Source of the DNA: a virus
Virus record (IMG/VR): IMGVR_UViG_3300034355_001344
Coordinates: 1-24,177 of that record
Length of the DNA stretch: 24,177 bases
Direction: 5' to 3' (one strand)
A model generated the notes under the pieces. It had not been told where the DNA came from. It saw only the letters and a program-made list of their open reading frames with translations, and searched no databases. Made by a program: the position numbers and the translations under genes. Shown here in pieces: positions 6,588-12,446 of this stretch. Within the stretch, counting starts at the first letter, position 1. Every line of letters begins with the position of its first letter.

Positions 6588-7050
6588 ATCTTTTCCCTGT
6601 AATGTGTGACCAATTTTGTCCACTTTTTATTGCGGTAATCGTTGTTATACTTGTTTTATAATCATCAGATATTGTTTCATATTTTCTGTTATCATTAAAT
6701 ATTTTTAAAACTTCATCGCCTGTAAGTTTTGATCCCGCTCCATATCTTTTTGGTCTTTTTTGTAAAATCCCTTTTTTTGACGCATCTATTGAATTGTCTT
6801 TTGCTGTTCCCTCCCACAAATGATCTGGATTAACGCATAATTTGTTATCGCATGAGTGGCATACAAAATTGTCTGGAATATTATCTTTATATATTAAATA
6901 TGATGCTCTATGCGCAGGCATAGTGCGTTTTGTTGATATTGTAAATGATCCATATCCAGAACTACTTACTGCGCCAGTCCATAACCAGCAACCACAATTT
7001 GGCTCAGGTATAAATTTTCTTTCAAATCTTTCTACTATTGTTCTGCTCAT
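6562..7050 (-). CDS. HNH homing endonuclease
   Basis: The 162-residue protein has the layout of phage HNH homing endonucleases: CWLWTGA (residues 21-27), SGYGSF, AHRASYLIY (46-54), VCHSCDNKLCVNPDHLWEG (63-81) and DNSIDA. A C-terminal DNA-binding region (KLTGDEVLKIFNDNRKYETI to GQNWSHITGK) looks like the repeated HTH modules of such enzymes. The gene is visibly more AT-rich than its neighbours, consistent with recent arrival as a selfish element. No intron could be defined; it appears free-standing between the RHH gene and a conserved recombination-operon gene. Confidence 0.88.
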   Translation of the reverse strand: MSRTIVERFERKFIPEPNCGCWLWTGAVSSSGYGSFTISTKRTMPAHRASYLIYKDNIPDNFVCHSCDNKLCVNPDHLWEGTAKDNSIDASKKGILQKRPKRYGAGSKLTGDEVLKIFNDNRKYETISDDYKTSITTITAIKSGQNWSHITGKRYAPKTRSK

Positions 7051-7358
7051 AATTTCATCTCCGCTCTTGCGTTTGCCTCTTTTGACTGATTTTCCATAAA
7101 CCTCAGTCTAATCCACTCTACCTTCACCTTTGCCAGATTAGCCGCAGTTCTAGCTTCAACCATTTCCTTGATGTAATCCATCCATTCGCTGGATGCTTTA
7201 ACCTTCAACTCAGCTTTTGATACTGGCATGTCTCCAAGGGCAGACATTTTCTGGCTAAGCACGGCTGACTTTGTCTCCTCCATCAGCCGCGCCTTGTTAT
7301 CCAGATCAACCCAATCTTTCGCGGCCAGTCTATATTGCTCTGACAGCGGGTGAGACAT
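7047..7358 (-). CDS. Conserved phage protein of the recombination operon, unknown function
   Basis: This 103-residue, mostly helical protein reads LAAKDWVDLDNKARLMEETK, then SALGDMPVSKAELKVKAS, then EARTAANLAKVKVEWIRLRF. It resembles small conserved proteins found beside ERF-type genes in alphaproteobacterial phages. No catalytic motif was seen. It overlaps its neighbours by one to four bases, and the homing endonuclease gene starts at its 3' end. Confidence 0.75.
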   Translation of the reverse strand: MSHPLSEQYRLAAKDWVDLDNKARLMEETKSAVLSQKMSALGDMPVSKAELKVKASSEWMDYIKEMVEARTAANLAKVKVEWIRLRFMENQSKEANARAEMKL

Positions 7359-7585
7359 CAGAAATCCTCAGACTGCTTCTTGCTGGATTTACCGCCTTCA
7401 TACGGCTCGGAAACAGCGCCTTTGATATATTTTTTCCCTGCCTTGGTTTCGTTAAGCCAGGCGGAAAGGCGGAGTTTCTCGCCCTTCCACATAATGTCTC
7501 CGCTATAGTCGGGCTGGGTTTCCTTCTCCTTCTTCTCATTGCGAAACAGAGAAAAGGTGTTGTCTTTCATTTCGTATTCAGCCAT
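7358..7585 (-). CDS. Small DUF736-like protein
   Basis: The 75-residue product begins MAEYEMKDNTFSLFRNEKKE, followed by DYSGDIMWKGEKLRLSAWLN and KAGKKYIKGAVS. The order 'DNTGSLFKN ... P.Y.G.I...G....L.AW.....GKKF.S' is typical of small DUF736-like phage and plasmid proteins of unknown function. It overlaps the ERF gene by eight bases and is probably translationally coupled to it. Confidence 0.75.
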   Translation of the reverse strand: MAEYEMKDNTFSLFRNEKKEKETQPDYSGDIMWKGEKLRLSAWLNETKAGKKYIKGAVSEPYEGGKSSKKQSEDF

Positions 7586-8198
7586 TGGTCTGATCCTTTA
7601 TTTTGGCCTGGGTTTCTTTGAACAGTTTGGTGATCTTCACCTGATCCAGAACTGTAAGCTTTTGCTTGTCTTTGATGTTGTCGTCACGCCATTTTTCGCA
7701 GTCTTCCAATGTTTTGCAGGATCGAAGGCTTTCCTCCATCTTGTCCAGAAGAAGGATAGACTTTTCATCCTTTACGTTAGGAGATTCAGGCAATTGGTGT
7801 TTCTGGTCAGAGTCAGCATCCGGCTCGCCTGTCGGGATCTGAAACAGATCGCGTATGAAATACTTCTGCGCGTAGGAGGCTGCCGAGCCATAGGCTTGAG
7901 CGCCTGAAGCTGACACCTGAACAGTCCTTTTTACAGGTCCGTATTCAGCTCCGCCCTCATGGTAAATCCAGAAAGCATATTCGCAATGCAGGGATTTTTC
8001 CCTCACCTCGCATGATACTTCGTCAGCCACGATGATAAGCCCATGCTTGGCCATGAGCTTGCCAGCCTTTGCCTTGATCTGATCGTGGGATACGAATTTG
8101 TAGTTGGCAAATTTGTTATCCTGATCAGCAACAAGACCTTCTACCTCTTCACATACCTGCTTGATTGCTTTGGCTATTTCTGGAGGCATTTTAGGCAT
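7578..8198 (-). CDS. erf: ERF-family single-strand annealing recombinase
   Basis: The 206-residue product contains the ERF family core at about residues 30-130: FANYKFVSHDQIKAKAGKLM, KHGLIIVADE, and the diagnostic SASGAQAYGSAASYAQKYF followed by RDLFQIPTGEPDAD. These proteins anneal complementary single strands in phage recombination and replication. The ATG at 8198 is chosen over one five codons earlier because GCGGAGAAACAG lies directly before it. It overlaps the exonuclease stop by eight bases, forming an exonuclease-annealase pair. Confidence 0.93.
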   Translation of the reverse strand: MPKMPPEIAKAIKQVCEEVEGLVADQDNKFANYKFVSHDQIKAKAGKLMAKHGLIIVADEVSCEVREKSLHCEYAFWIYHEGGAEYGPVKRTVQVSASGAQAYGSAASYAQKYFIRDLFQIPTGEPDADSDQKHQLPESPNVKDEKSILLLDKMEESLRSCKTLEDCEKWRDDNIKDKQKLTVLDQVKITKLFKETQAKIKDQTNG

Positions 8199-8826
8199 TC
8201 TGTTTCTCCGCAAGTTTGTTCATTAGTTTTTCAACCATCTGCTCTACTTCGGACAGGAACTTCCTTACCATTTCCTCAGACGTGGCGATGAAGCAATCAT
8301 CCCTGTCTACACGTTTGATAAACAGTTTCAGACCTTCTGGAGATCGTGGATCATAACTGACGAAATCGCACCATTTGCGACCTGTGCAGGCCATTTGCCA
8401 CTGCATCTGGGTGAAGTATTTTTCCGGCACATCGTCGTTTAGTATGTATCCCAGGTGGGTGTGTGTCTCCGGGCACTTAATTTCGATGAGGCCATGATCT
8501 CCAACGAGGCCGTCAGGGCTAGCCCCAGCGTCATTGATAGAAGGATGAGGAACAAAACCTGTTTCAGACACCTCATCAAAGCATATCGACCTGTATTCAT
8601 TTCTTGCCTCTGGCTCCGTCTTTGTTCCCCAGTCCATTGATGAGCTGGTCGGGAATGTGTAGGGCTGTTTGGTGATGCGCTCGATGGCAAGCTGGGACAT
8701 GTAGGCGTCGCGGCTTTTGGACCATCCTGTCTTTGTTCTTGCCATAAGATCTGCGAGTCTTGATGCAGTCACTTTCCCGACGCGCTCAGATTTCCATTCA
8801 TCGGTTCCCTGATTTGGCGTGTTCAT
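8191..8826 (-). CDS. YqaJ-like phage exonuclease (PD-(D/E)XK)
   Basis: The 211-residue product matches the YqaJ/lambda-exonuclease family: GTDEWKSERVGKVTASRLAD at residues 7-26, GASPDGLVGDHGLIEIKCPE at 101-120 (active-site D105, E115, K117), and QMQWQMACTGRKWCDFVSYD later. Such enzymes resect double-stranded DNA to make single strands for the annealase encoded next door. The start at 8826 is chosen because GGGAGGAA lies seven to nine bases upstream, and it overlaps the previous stop as ATGA. Confidence 0.93.
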   Translation of the reverse strand: MNTPNQGTDEWKSERVGKVTASRLADLMARTKTGWSKSRDAYMSQLAIERITKQPYTFPTSSSMDWGTKTEPEARNEYRSICFDEVSETGFVPHPSINDAGASPDGLVGDHGLIEIKCPETHTHLGYILNDDVPEKYFTQMQWQMACTGRKWCDFVSYDPRSPEGLKLFIKRVDRDDCFIATSEEMVRKFLSEVEQMVEKLMNKLAEKQNA

Positions 8827-9035
8827 TCGGATTCCTCCCATGCTTTGTTGAAAGCCTTTACCGCAGCTTCCAGCTTTTTCTGATGCTGGATATTTACAAA
8901 AACCCTGTTGTTTTCTGGCTTGAAGCCTTCATTCATGTCATAGATGTCCATGGCGATCGTGCCTCTTTGACCGTAATGAACATCAAGTTTTATCTGATCT
9001 TCTGAAAACCACGTGACGTAAGTTGCTATTCTCAT
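8823..9035 (-). CDS. Hypothetical 70-aa protein, first gene of leftward operon
   Basis: This is the promoter-proximal gene of the leftward operon, with leader ACGGAGAAACAAAATG. The product (MRIATYVTWFSEDQIKLDVH, then KKLEAAVKAFNKAWEESE) appears to be a small mixed beta-then-helix fold with an acidic end. No family was recognised. It is coupled to the exonuclease by an ATGA overlap. Confidence 0.7.
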   Translation of the reverse strand: MRIATYVTWFSEDQIKLDVHYGQRGTIAMDIYDMNEGFKPENNRVFVNIQHQKKLEAAVKAFNKAWEESE

Positions 9036-9070
9036 TTTGTTTCTCCGTTGTTTATTAATTACTTATGGAT

Positions 9071-9099
9071 TACCTATACGAAACCTGCTAGCATGTCAA
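9071..9099 (-). promoter_or_regulatory. Main promoter of the leftward recombination operon
   Basis: Reading leftward, a perfect TTGACA (9099-9094) is followed by 17 bases and TAGGTA (9076-9071; TATAGG overlaps it two bases upstream). A purine-rich leader to the ATG at 9035 follows. This is the strongest sigma-70-like promoter feeding the operon that runs to 4024, and it is divergent from a weaker rightward promoter at 9138. Confidence 0.7.
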
Positions 9100-9137
9100 C
9101 TGTAAACAGTGCTAGGAAAAAATATATTTGCATGTCC

Positions 9138-9167
9138 TTGACAGGCGTTTTGGTCTGTGTCGATGAT
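9138..9167 (+). promoter_or_regulatory. Candidate rightward promoter
   Basis: TTGACA (9138-9143) is followed after 18 bases by a weak -10-like GATGAT (9162-9167). It lies directly upstream of the first rightward gene and divergent to the leftward promoter, so the two would share the 9036-9186 control region. The weak -10 leaves doubt. Confidence 0.4.
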
Positions 9168-9186
9168 AGCAAATCAGGAGATGGAA

Positions 9187-9414
9187 ATGGACGATTTACA
9201 CGAACACGCAAGCAGCCACTCAAACGTAAGCATGACCAATGCCGATTGGCGCAAGGTGATGGCGGATAGCCTTGGAGATCGGGCTCCGCCTAATACCAGA
9301 GAACGGTATCAGATTTACCGGGATGCTGGCGTTCCGGAGACGATGATAAACATTCTGGATGATATGGTTTTCTATGCTGCTCTACAGAAGGTGGGCAATG
9401 AGAGCGCAGATTGA
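9187..9414 (+). CDS. Hypothetical 75-aa protein, first gene of the middle rightward operon
   Basis: The ATG at 9187 is chosen because AGGAG lies six bases upstream; in-frame starts at 9157 (GTG) and 9181 are poorly placed relative to it. The protein is His- and Asp-rich at the start (MDDLHEHASSHSN). It then has a helical region with RERYQIYRDAGVPETMINIL that could be HTH-like. No family is certain. It overlaps the VRR-NUC gene by 17 bases. Confidence 0.65.
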   Translation: MDDLHEHASSHSNVSMTNADWRKVMADSLGDRAPPNTRERYQIYRDAGVPETMINILDDMVFYAALQKVGNESAD

Positions 9415-9754
9415 AAACAGCATTCAGAGATCAATAGTCGCATATTTGCGCACTGTGGTCCGCGACTGTGTGGTTATGGCGATCCCGAATGCGGCGCGTC
9501 GGACGATCAACGGAAAGCCCATGAATGCGGCTCCGGGTTTGCTTCCGGGCGCTCCCGATCTGGTCATAGCCTTTCCCGGTGGCAAGGTTTTGTGGTTGGA
9601 AGTCAAGGCTCCTAAAGGCGTCGTCAGTGATAATCAGGTTCTTGTCCATGAGCGTCTGGGCGAGATCGGGCATACGGTATACATCGTCCGCTCGATAGAT
9701 GACGTTAAGGAAGTTATACAAAAATTAAACATAACAACGAGAGAGAAACAATGA
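9398..9754 (+). CDS. VRR-NUC domain nuclease
   Basis: This 118-residue single-domain protein matches the VRR-NUC type of PD-(D/E)XK nucleases. Key parts are IPNAARRTINGKPMNAAPGL (residues 29-48), LPGAPDLVIAFPGGKVLWLE and EVKAPKG (active-site D54, E68, K70), SDNQ with Q80, and a final GHTVYIVRS strand. Stand-alone phage members are thought to act on branched DNA during recombination or repair. The ATG at 9398 with AGGTGG upstream is preferred to an earlier in-frame start inside the previous gene. Its stop overlaps the next ATG as ATGA. Confidence 0.9.
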   Translation: MRAQIENSIQRSIVAYLRTVVRDCVVMAIPNAARRTINGKPMNAAPGLLPGAPDLVIAFPGGKVLWLEVKAPKGVVSDNQVLVHERLGEIGHTVYIVRSIDDVKEVIQKLNITTREKQ

Positions 9755-10419
9755 CCAAGAAAGCTGTATGGAACAAAGACAACGAGGAATTCTTGTCAAA
9801 GTTGCTAAACGCAGGTGCGACTGCGGCGCAGGCATCCGATGAGATTAATAACAAATTCGACATGTATTTTTCTCGCAATGCAATAATCAGCAAGGCAAGA
9901 AGATTAAAGCTGGAATTTGTCGTCAGGGTTGGAAGGAGTTATATTCCCGGATCTATAAAATATAATCAAACATATAAGATTAAAAAGGCAGATAATGTTG
10001 AGTTTATGAAAGCGTGGAAAGCAAATATCAAGATTCACGAATTGGAATCAATGTTCGGGATCAAGCGTAAATCTATACTTGAAAAGGCAAAAAAGCTAAA
10101 ACTTGATAAAAGAGAAATAGATGAAAAGAGGTCGATTAGAGATATCAATTATTCAAAAGATATAAAATTCAAAAAGCTTCCGTCATTCATACGGGAAAGA
10201 CAATCCTTTCCCAATCCAAAGGCTCTTGGTCTGAAGCTTTTGGAGCTTCGCAATAACCAATGCAGATACATCCTCGGCAGCGAGAGGCCATCGGATTTTC
10301 TGTATTGCGCTGCGCCAGTGGAGCCTGACTCTCCGGTCCCGTATTGCCCAACCTGTCGGGCGATTGTGTACGTAAAACCGTCAGGGCCGTCGCATAAGAT
10401 TTTCAAGCTATACAGATGA
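9751..10419 (+). CDS. GcrA-like regulator with an extra central HTH
   Basis: The 222-residue protein has a GcrA-like N-terminal DNA-binding segment: NEEFLSKLLNAGATAAQASD to SRNAIISKARRLKL, residues about 10-54. Its C-terminal block also matches GcrA: LGLKLLELRNNQCRYILGSE, then FLYCAAPVEPDSPVPYCPTC. GcrA is a sigma-70-associated cell-cycle transcription factor of alphaproteobacteria that recognises methylated GANTC sites. This protein has a second HTH-like segment (ADNVEFMKAWKANIKIHELE to RKSILEKAKKLKL, about 84-118), making it longer than typical GcrA. The first two thirds of the gene is AT-rich relative to the last third. The start overlaps the VRR-NUC stop. Confidence 0.8.
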   Translation: MTKKAVWNKDNEEFLSKLLNAGATAAQASDEINNKFDMYFSRNAIISKARRLKLEFVVRVGRSYIPGSIKYNQTYKIKKADNVEFMKAWKANIKIHELESMFGIKRKSILEKAKKLKLDKREIDEKRSIRDINYSKDIKFKKLPSFIRERQSFPNPKALGLKLLELRNNQCRYILGSERPSDFLYCAAPVEPDSPVPYCPTCRAIVYVKPSGPSHKIFKLYR

Positions 10420-10422
10420 GAA

Positions 10423-10523
10423 AACGCCCGGTCTGTCTGAGGCGTTGACAGTCCGGGCGTTGACAGGCCGAGTCATTCGGCTTAGGATATATTTCGGCTT
10501 CGTAAGAAGACAGCAACTTCTTA
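10423..10523 (+). promoter_or_regulatory. Layered control region: inverted repeat, direct repeats, promoter, leader hairpin
   Basis: Four elements lie in 101 bases. A perfect 9-bp inverted repeat AACGCCCGG / CCGGGCGTT spans 10423-10431 and 10453-10461. GGCGTTGACAG is repeated at 10441-10451 and 10456-10466, 15 bases apart. A promoter, TTGACA (10460-10465), N17, TAGGAT (10483-10488), has a spacer holding the dyad GCCGA / TCGGC, a possible operator. A leader hairpin TAAGAAG / CTTCTTA occupies 10503-10523. Together they suggest a regulated promoter for the downstream genes. Confidence 0.55.
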
Positions 10524-10560
10524 TGAAACCTGAACATGAACAGTTGACCAGAGAACCGTT

Positions 10561-10866
10561 ATGTCTGTTGAGAAGAATAGGCCGTCTTCGGCGGAAAATC
10601 AATCCGCTAAATCCTATACACAGGATTATTCGAAGGCCGTTGACTATCATTTTTCCAAAGAAGCCAAGGTAGAACAGGCAGAACTGTCTGTTCTCAATAG
10701 CTTACGCAATGCTGTGAGCTTTGCCCAGCTTGCTGAAGATCACCGTTCTTTATTTGATCCTGTCGGATTTGAGCATTGCGCTGAGCAATTTCTCGCCAAT
10801 GCCCGCAAGGCATCCGAAGCACTTCGGACTCTTAAATCTCTGAAAAAGGAGGCATCCAAGGGCTAG
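10561..10866 (+). CDS. Hypothetical 101-aa helical protein
   Basis: A hydrophilic Ser/Asn-rich N-terminus is followed by helices (EQAELSVLNSLRNAVSFAQL and EHCAEQFLANARKASEALRT) and a basic tail. No family was recognised. It starts about 70 bases after the promoter at 10460-10488, with AGAGAA upstream of the ATG. It ends in TAG at 10864-10866; the same frame then stays free of TAA and TGA into the gene that starts at 11263, interrupted only by two further TAG codons. Confidence 0.65.
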   Translation: MSVEKNRPSSAENQSAKSYTQDYSKAVDYHFSKEAKVEQAELSVLNSLRNAVSFAQLAEDHRSLFDPVGFEHCAEQFLANARKASEALRTLKSLKKEASKG

Positions 10867-11262
10867 GCAGCGCCCTTCCATGCGTCCTTAACCATCCGCC
10901 GGCAAAGGCGAGAGACCCGGCATATGCCGATCGAGTCAGGACAACAGTTGCCTTTGGGAAATAGTAAAATGGGGCCTGTCCCGGGCCAGTGGGAAATCTT
11001 GCGGAAAGATCCACCATACCTGACGAATGCATACGATACACAAGTCCTCATGGTGAGGCCGGAGCCGGCAAGCAGATGCCGATAGTAGGGAGAACCTACA
11101 TCTGAGTCAGGGAATACCAGAACCGCTGCCAAACCCGTCCGTATAGACCCAATGGCCAAGGTCCAGGTCGCCGGGTCGCCCACTCCAGACTCAATTGTCC
11201 GGATTAGTGGTATCGGAGCATACGGGAGAGGGAGCTATGCCCAAATTCAGGAGAATGTTTAC
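10867..11262 (+). other. Non-genic stretch with imperfect repeats and hairpins
   Basis: No convincing gene was found in this stretch of almost 400 bases. It contains a 12-bp palindrome CGGCATATGCCG (10918-10929), a hairpin ATCTT-gcgga-AAGAT near 10996-11010, and GTAGG-gagaa-CCTAC inside CAGAT...ATCTG near 11073-11102. Three blocks, CCGGC, ATGCCGAT and GAGTCAGG, occur twice in the same order, near 10917-10940 and 11056-11110. The second copy carries the extra hairpin. An ATG ORF at 10924-11085 (53 codons, MPIESGQQLPLGNSKMG at its start) lacks a Shine-Dalgarno. It could be a structured RNA, a degraded gene or a cis-acting control region. Confidence 0.4.
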
Positions 11263-11751
11263 ATGGAAGATGATTACCTGCCTGACAATGTGAGGCCAGA
11301 GAAGCACGCCTATCGAGATGAGGATATCAGTAGACGCCACAGAATGTGGGGGTTTAACTGTCCAGCCGCCGACCTTGATTTTGTGATGGTGGAATACAAC
11401 ATCGGCAAGCCTGTCGCGCTTGTTGAGTATAAATATTACCTGCACAAGATCACGGATTTTAACCATCCCACATACAGGGCGATTCGCTGTCTGGCGGACG
11501 AATACAAAAGTGGACCGTTGCCATTTATCGTATCGCTTTATTCACGTGACGACTGGTCGTTTAGGGTATACTGTGTGAATGAAGCTGCTGAGAAGCATTT
11601 CTGTTCTGGCGAGCATTTGTCTGAACTGGAATATGTCCAGCGTCTTTACCGAATGCGCCGTCAGGCACTGGCCAAACATCTGGAAAATCAACTCAACACA
11701 ACGATCAAGGAAAAATCAAATGGCGCAATTGTCAGCCCAATCTATCCGTAA
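11263..11751 (+). CDS. PD-(D/E)XK nuclease-like protein (EYK motif)
   Basis: The ATG at 11263 has AGGAG nine bases upstream. The 162-residue protein contains RRHRMWGFNCPAADLDFVMV followed by EYNIGKPVALVEYKYY. The spacing of the Asp in DLDF and the EYK on the next strand looks like a PD-(D/E)XK active site. Later parts include PLPFIVSLYSRDDWSFRVYC and a helical C-terminus. Similar MWGWNCPAxDLDF proteins occur in other phages without an assigned function. Nuclease activity is inferred from the motif only. It overlaps the next gene by 32 bases. Confidence 0.65.
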   Translation: MEDDYLPDNVRPEKHAYRDEDISRRHRMWGFNCPAADLDFVMVEYNIGKPVALVEYKYYLHKITDFNHPTYRAIRCLADEYKSGPLPFIVSLYSRDDWSFRVYCVNEAAEKHFCSGEHLSELEYVQRLYRMRRQALAKHLENQLNTTIKEKSNGAIVSPIYP

Positions 11752-12187
11752 GCTATGCGAGGGCGAGCGTCCTATGGTGTATCCGTTTGTTGCGGAAAAG
11801 AAGGTGGTCAACGGAACGAGCTATGGGTTATCCGCAGCTTCATATGACGTAAGGATCGGGCATGATCTTGTGTTGCATCCAAAGCAATCATCCCTGGCTC
11901 ATACGTTTGAAGATTTCTGTATGCCGGATAATGTTGTCGCATATGTAGTAGATAAATCGACTTATGCGAGAAGATTTATATCAGCATTGAATACATTAAT
12001 AGATCCTGGGTTTGTTGGTAATCTGACGCTTGAATTGGTTAATCTTGGCAATCACGTGGTCCATATTAATTCTGGCGACCCGATATGCCAGATTGCTTTT
12101 CACTGGCTGGATGAGCCAACTGAAATTCCATACAAGGGTAAATACCAACATCAAACAAAAGAAGCTCATGGGGCGCGTTATGAATGA
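11720..12187 (+). CDS. dcd: dCTP deaminase / dUTPase-fold nucleotide enzyme
   Basis: The 155-residue product has the dCTP deaminase pattern: SYDVRIG (residues 41-47), DKSTYARRFISAL (78-90), and DPGFVGNLTLELVNLG (95-110) with the conserved Glu of TLEL at 104, then GDPICQIAF. Such enzymes deaminate dCTP to dUTP on the route to dTTP, so the phage may adjust nucleotide pools. It is shorter than bacterial dCTP deaminase, so dUTPase or bifunctional activity cannot be excluded. The start is chosen by AAGGA eight bases upstream of 11720. Confidence 0.85.
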   Translation: MAQLSAQSIRKLCEGERPMVYPFVAEKKVVNGTSYGLSAASYDVRIGHDLVLHPKQSSLAHTFEDFCMPDNVVAYVVDKSTYARRFISALNTLIDPGFVGNLTLELVNLGNHVVHINSGDPICQIAFHWLDEPTEIPYKGKYQHQTKEAHGARYE

Positions 12188-12446
12188 TCCTGTTAATAAT
12201 CCAAAGCATTATAATTCACATCCATCCGGGATCGAATGCATTCAAATAACCGAGCATATGAATTTTTGTTTGGGAAATGCGGTGAAGTATATCTGGAGAG
12301 CGGGATTAAAGGGAGGCGCTATAGAAGATCTGGAAAAATCAGTCTGGTATTTGCAAAGGGAAATACAAAGAAGAAAAACATATAATTGGAGAGAATCCTG
12401 TGAAACAGCTAAGGCCCTATCAAGAGAACGCAATTCAAGAGCTTAG
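12180..12446 (+). CDS. DUF3310 protein
   Basis: The 88-residue product begins MNDPVNNPKHYNSHPSGIEC and continues ITEHMNFCLGNAVKYIWRAG, LKGGAIEDLEKSVWYLQREI. This is the clear signature of DUF3310, a small phage family often annotated as nucleotide-kinase-like, without a proven activity. The ATG at 12180 is preferred because GGGG lies upstream and the family usually starts this way; 12168 is also in frame. It overlaps the dCTP deaminase-like gene at its start and the helicase gene at its end. Confidence 0.88.
   Translation: MNDPVNNPKHYNSHPSGIECIQITEHMNFCLGNAVKYIWRAGLKGGAIEDLEKSVWYLQREIQRRKTYNWRESCETAKALSRERNSRA

Noticed and set aside
10863-11183. Leftward ORF of 106 codons in the gene-poor stretch
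   Set aside because: No promoter, ribosome-binding site or recognisable protein pattern; it opposes the direction of all neighbours and crosses the repeated blocks.
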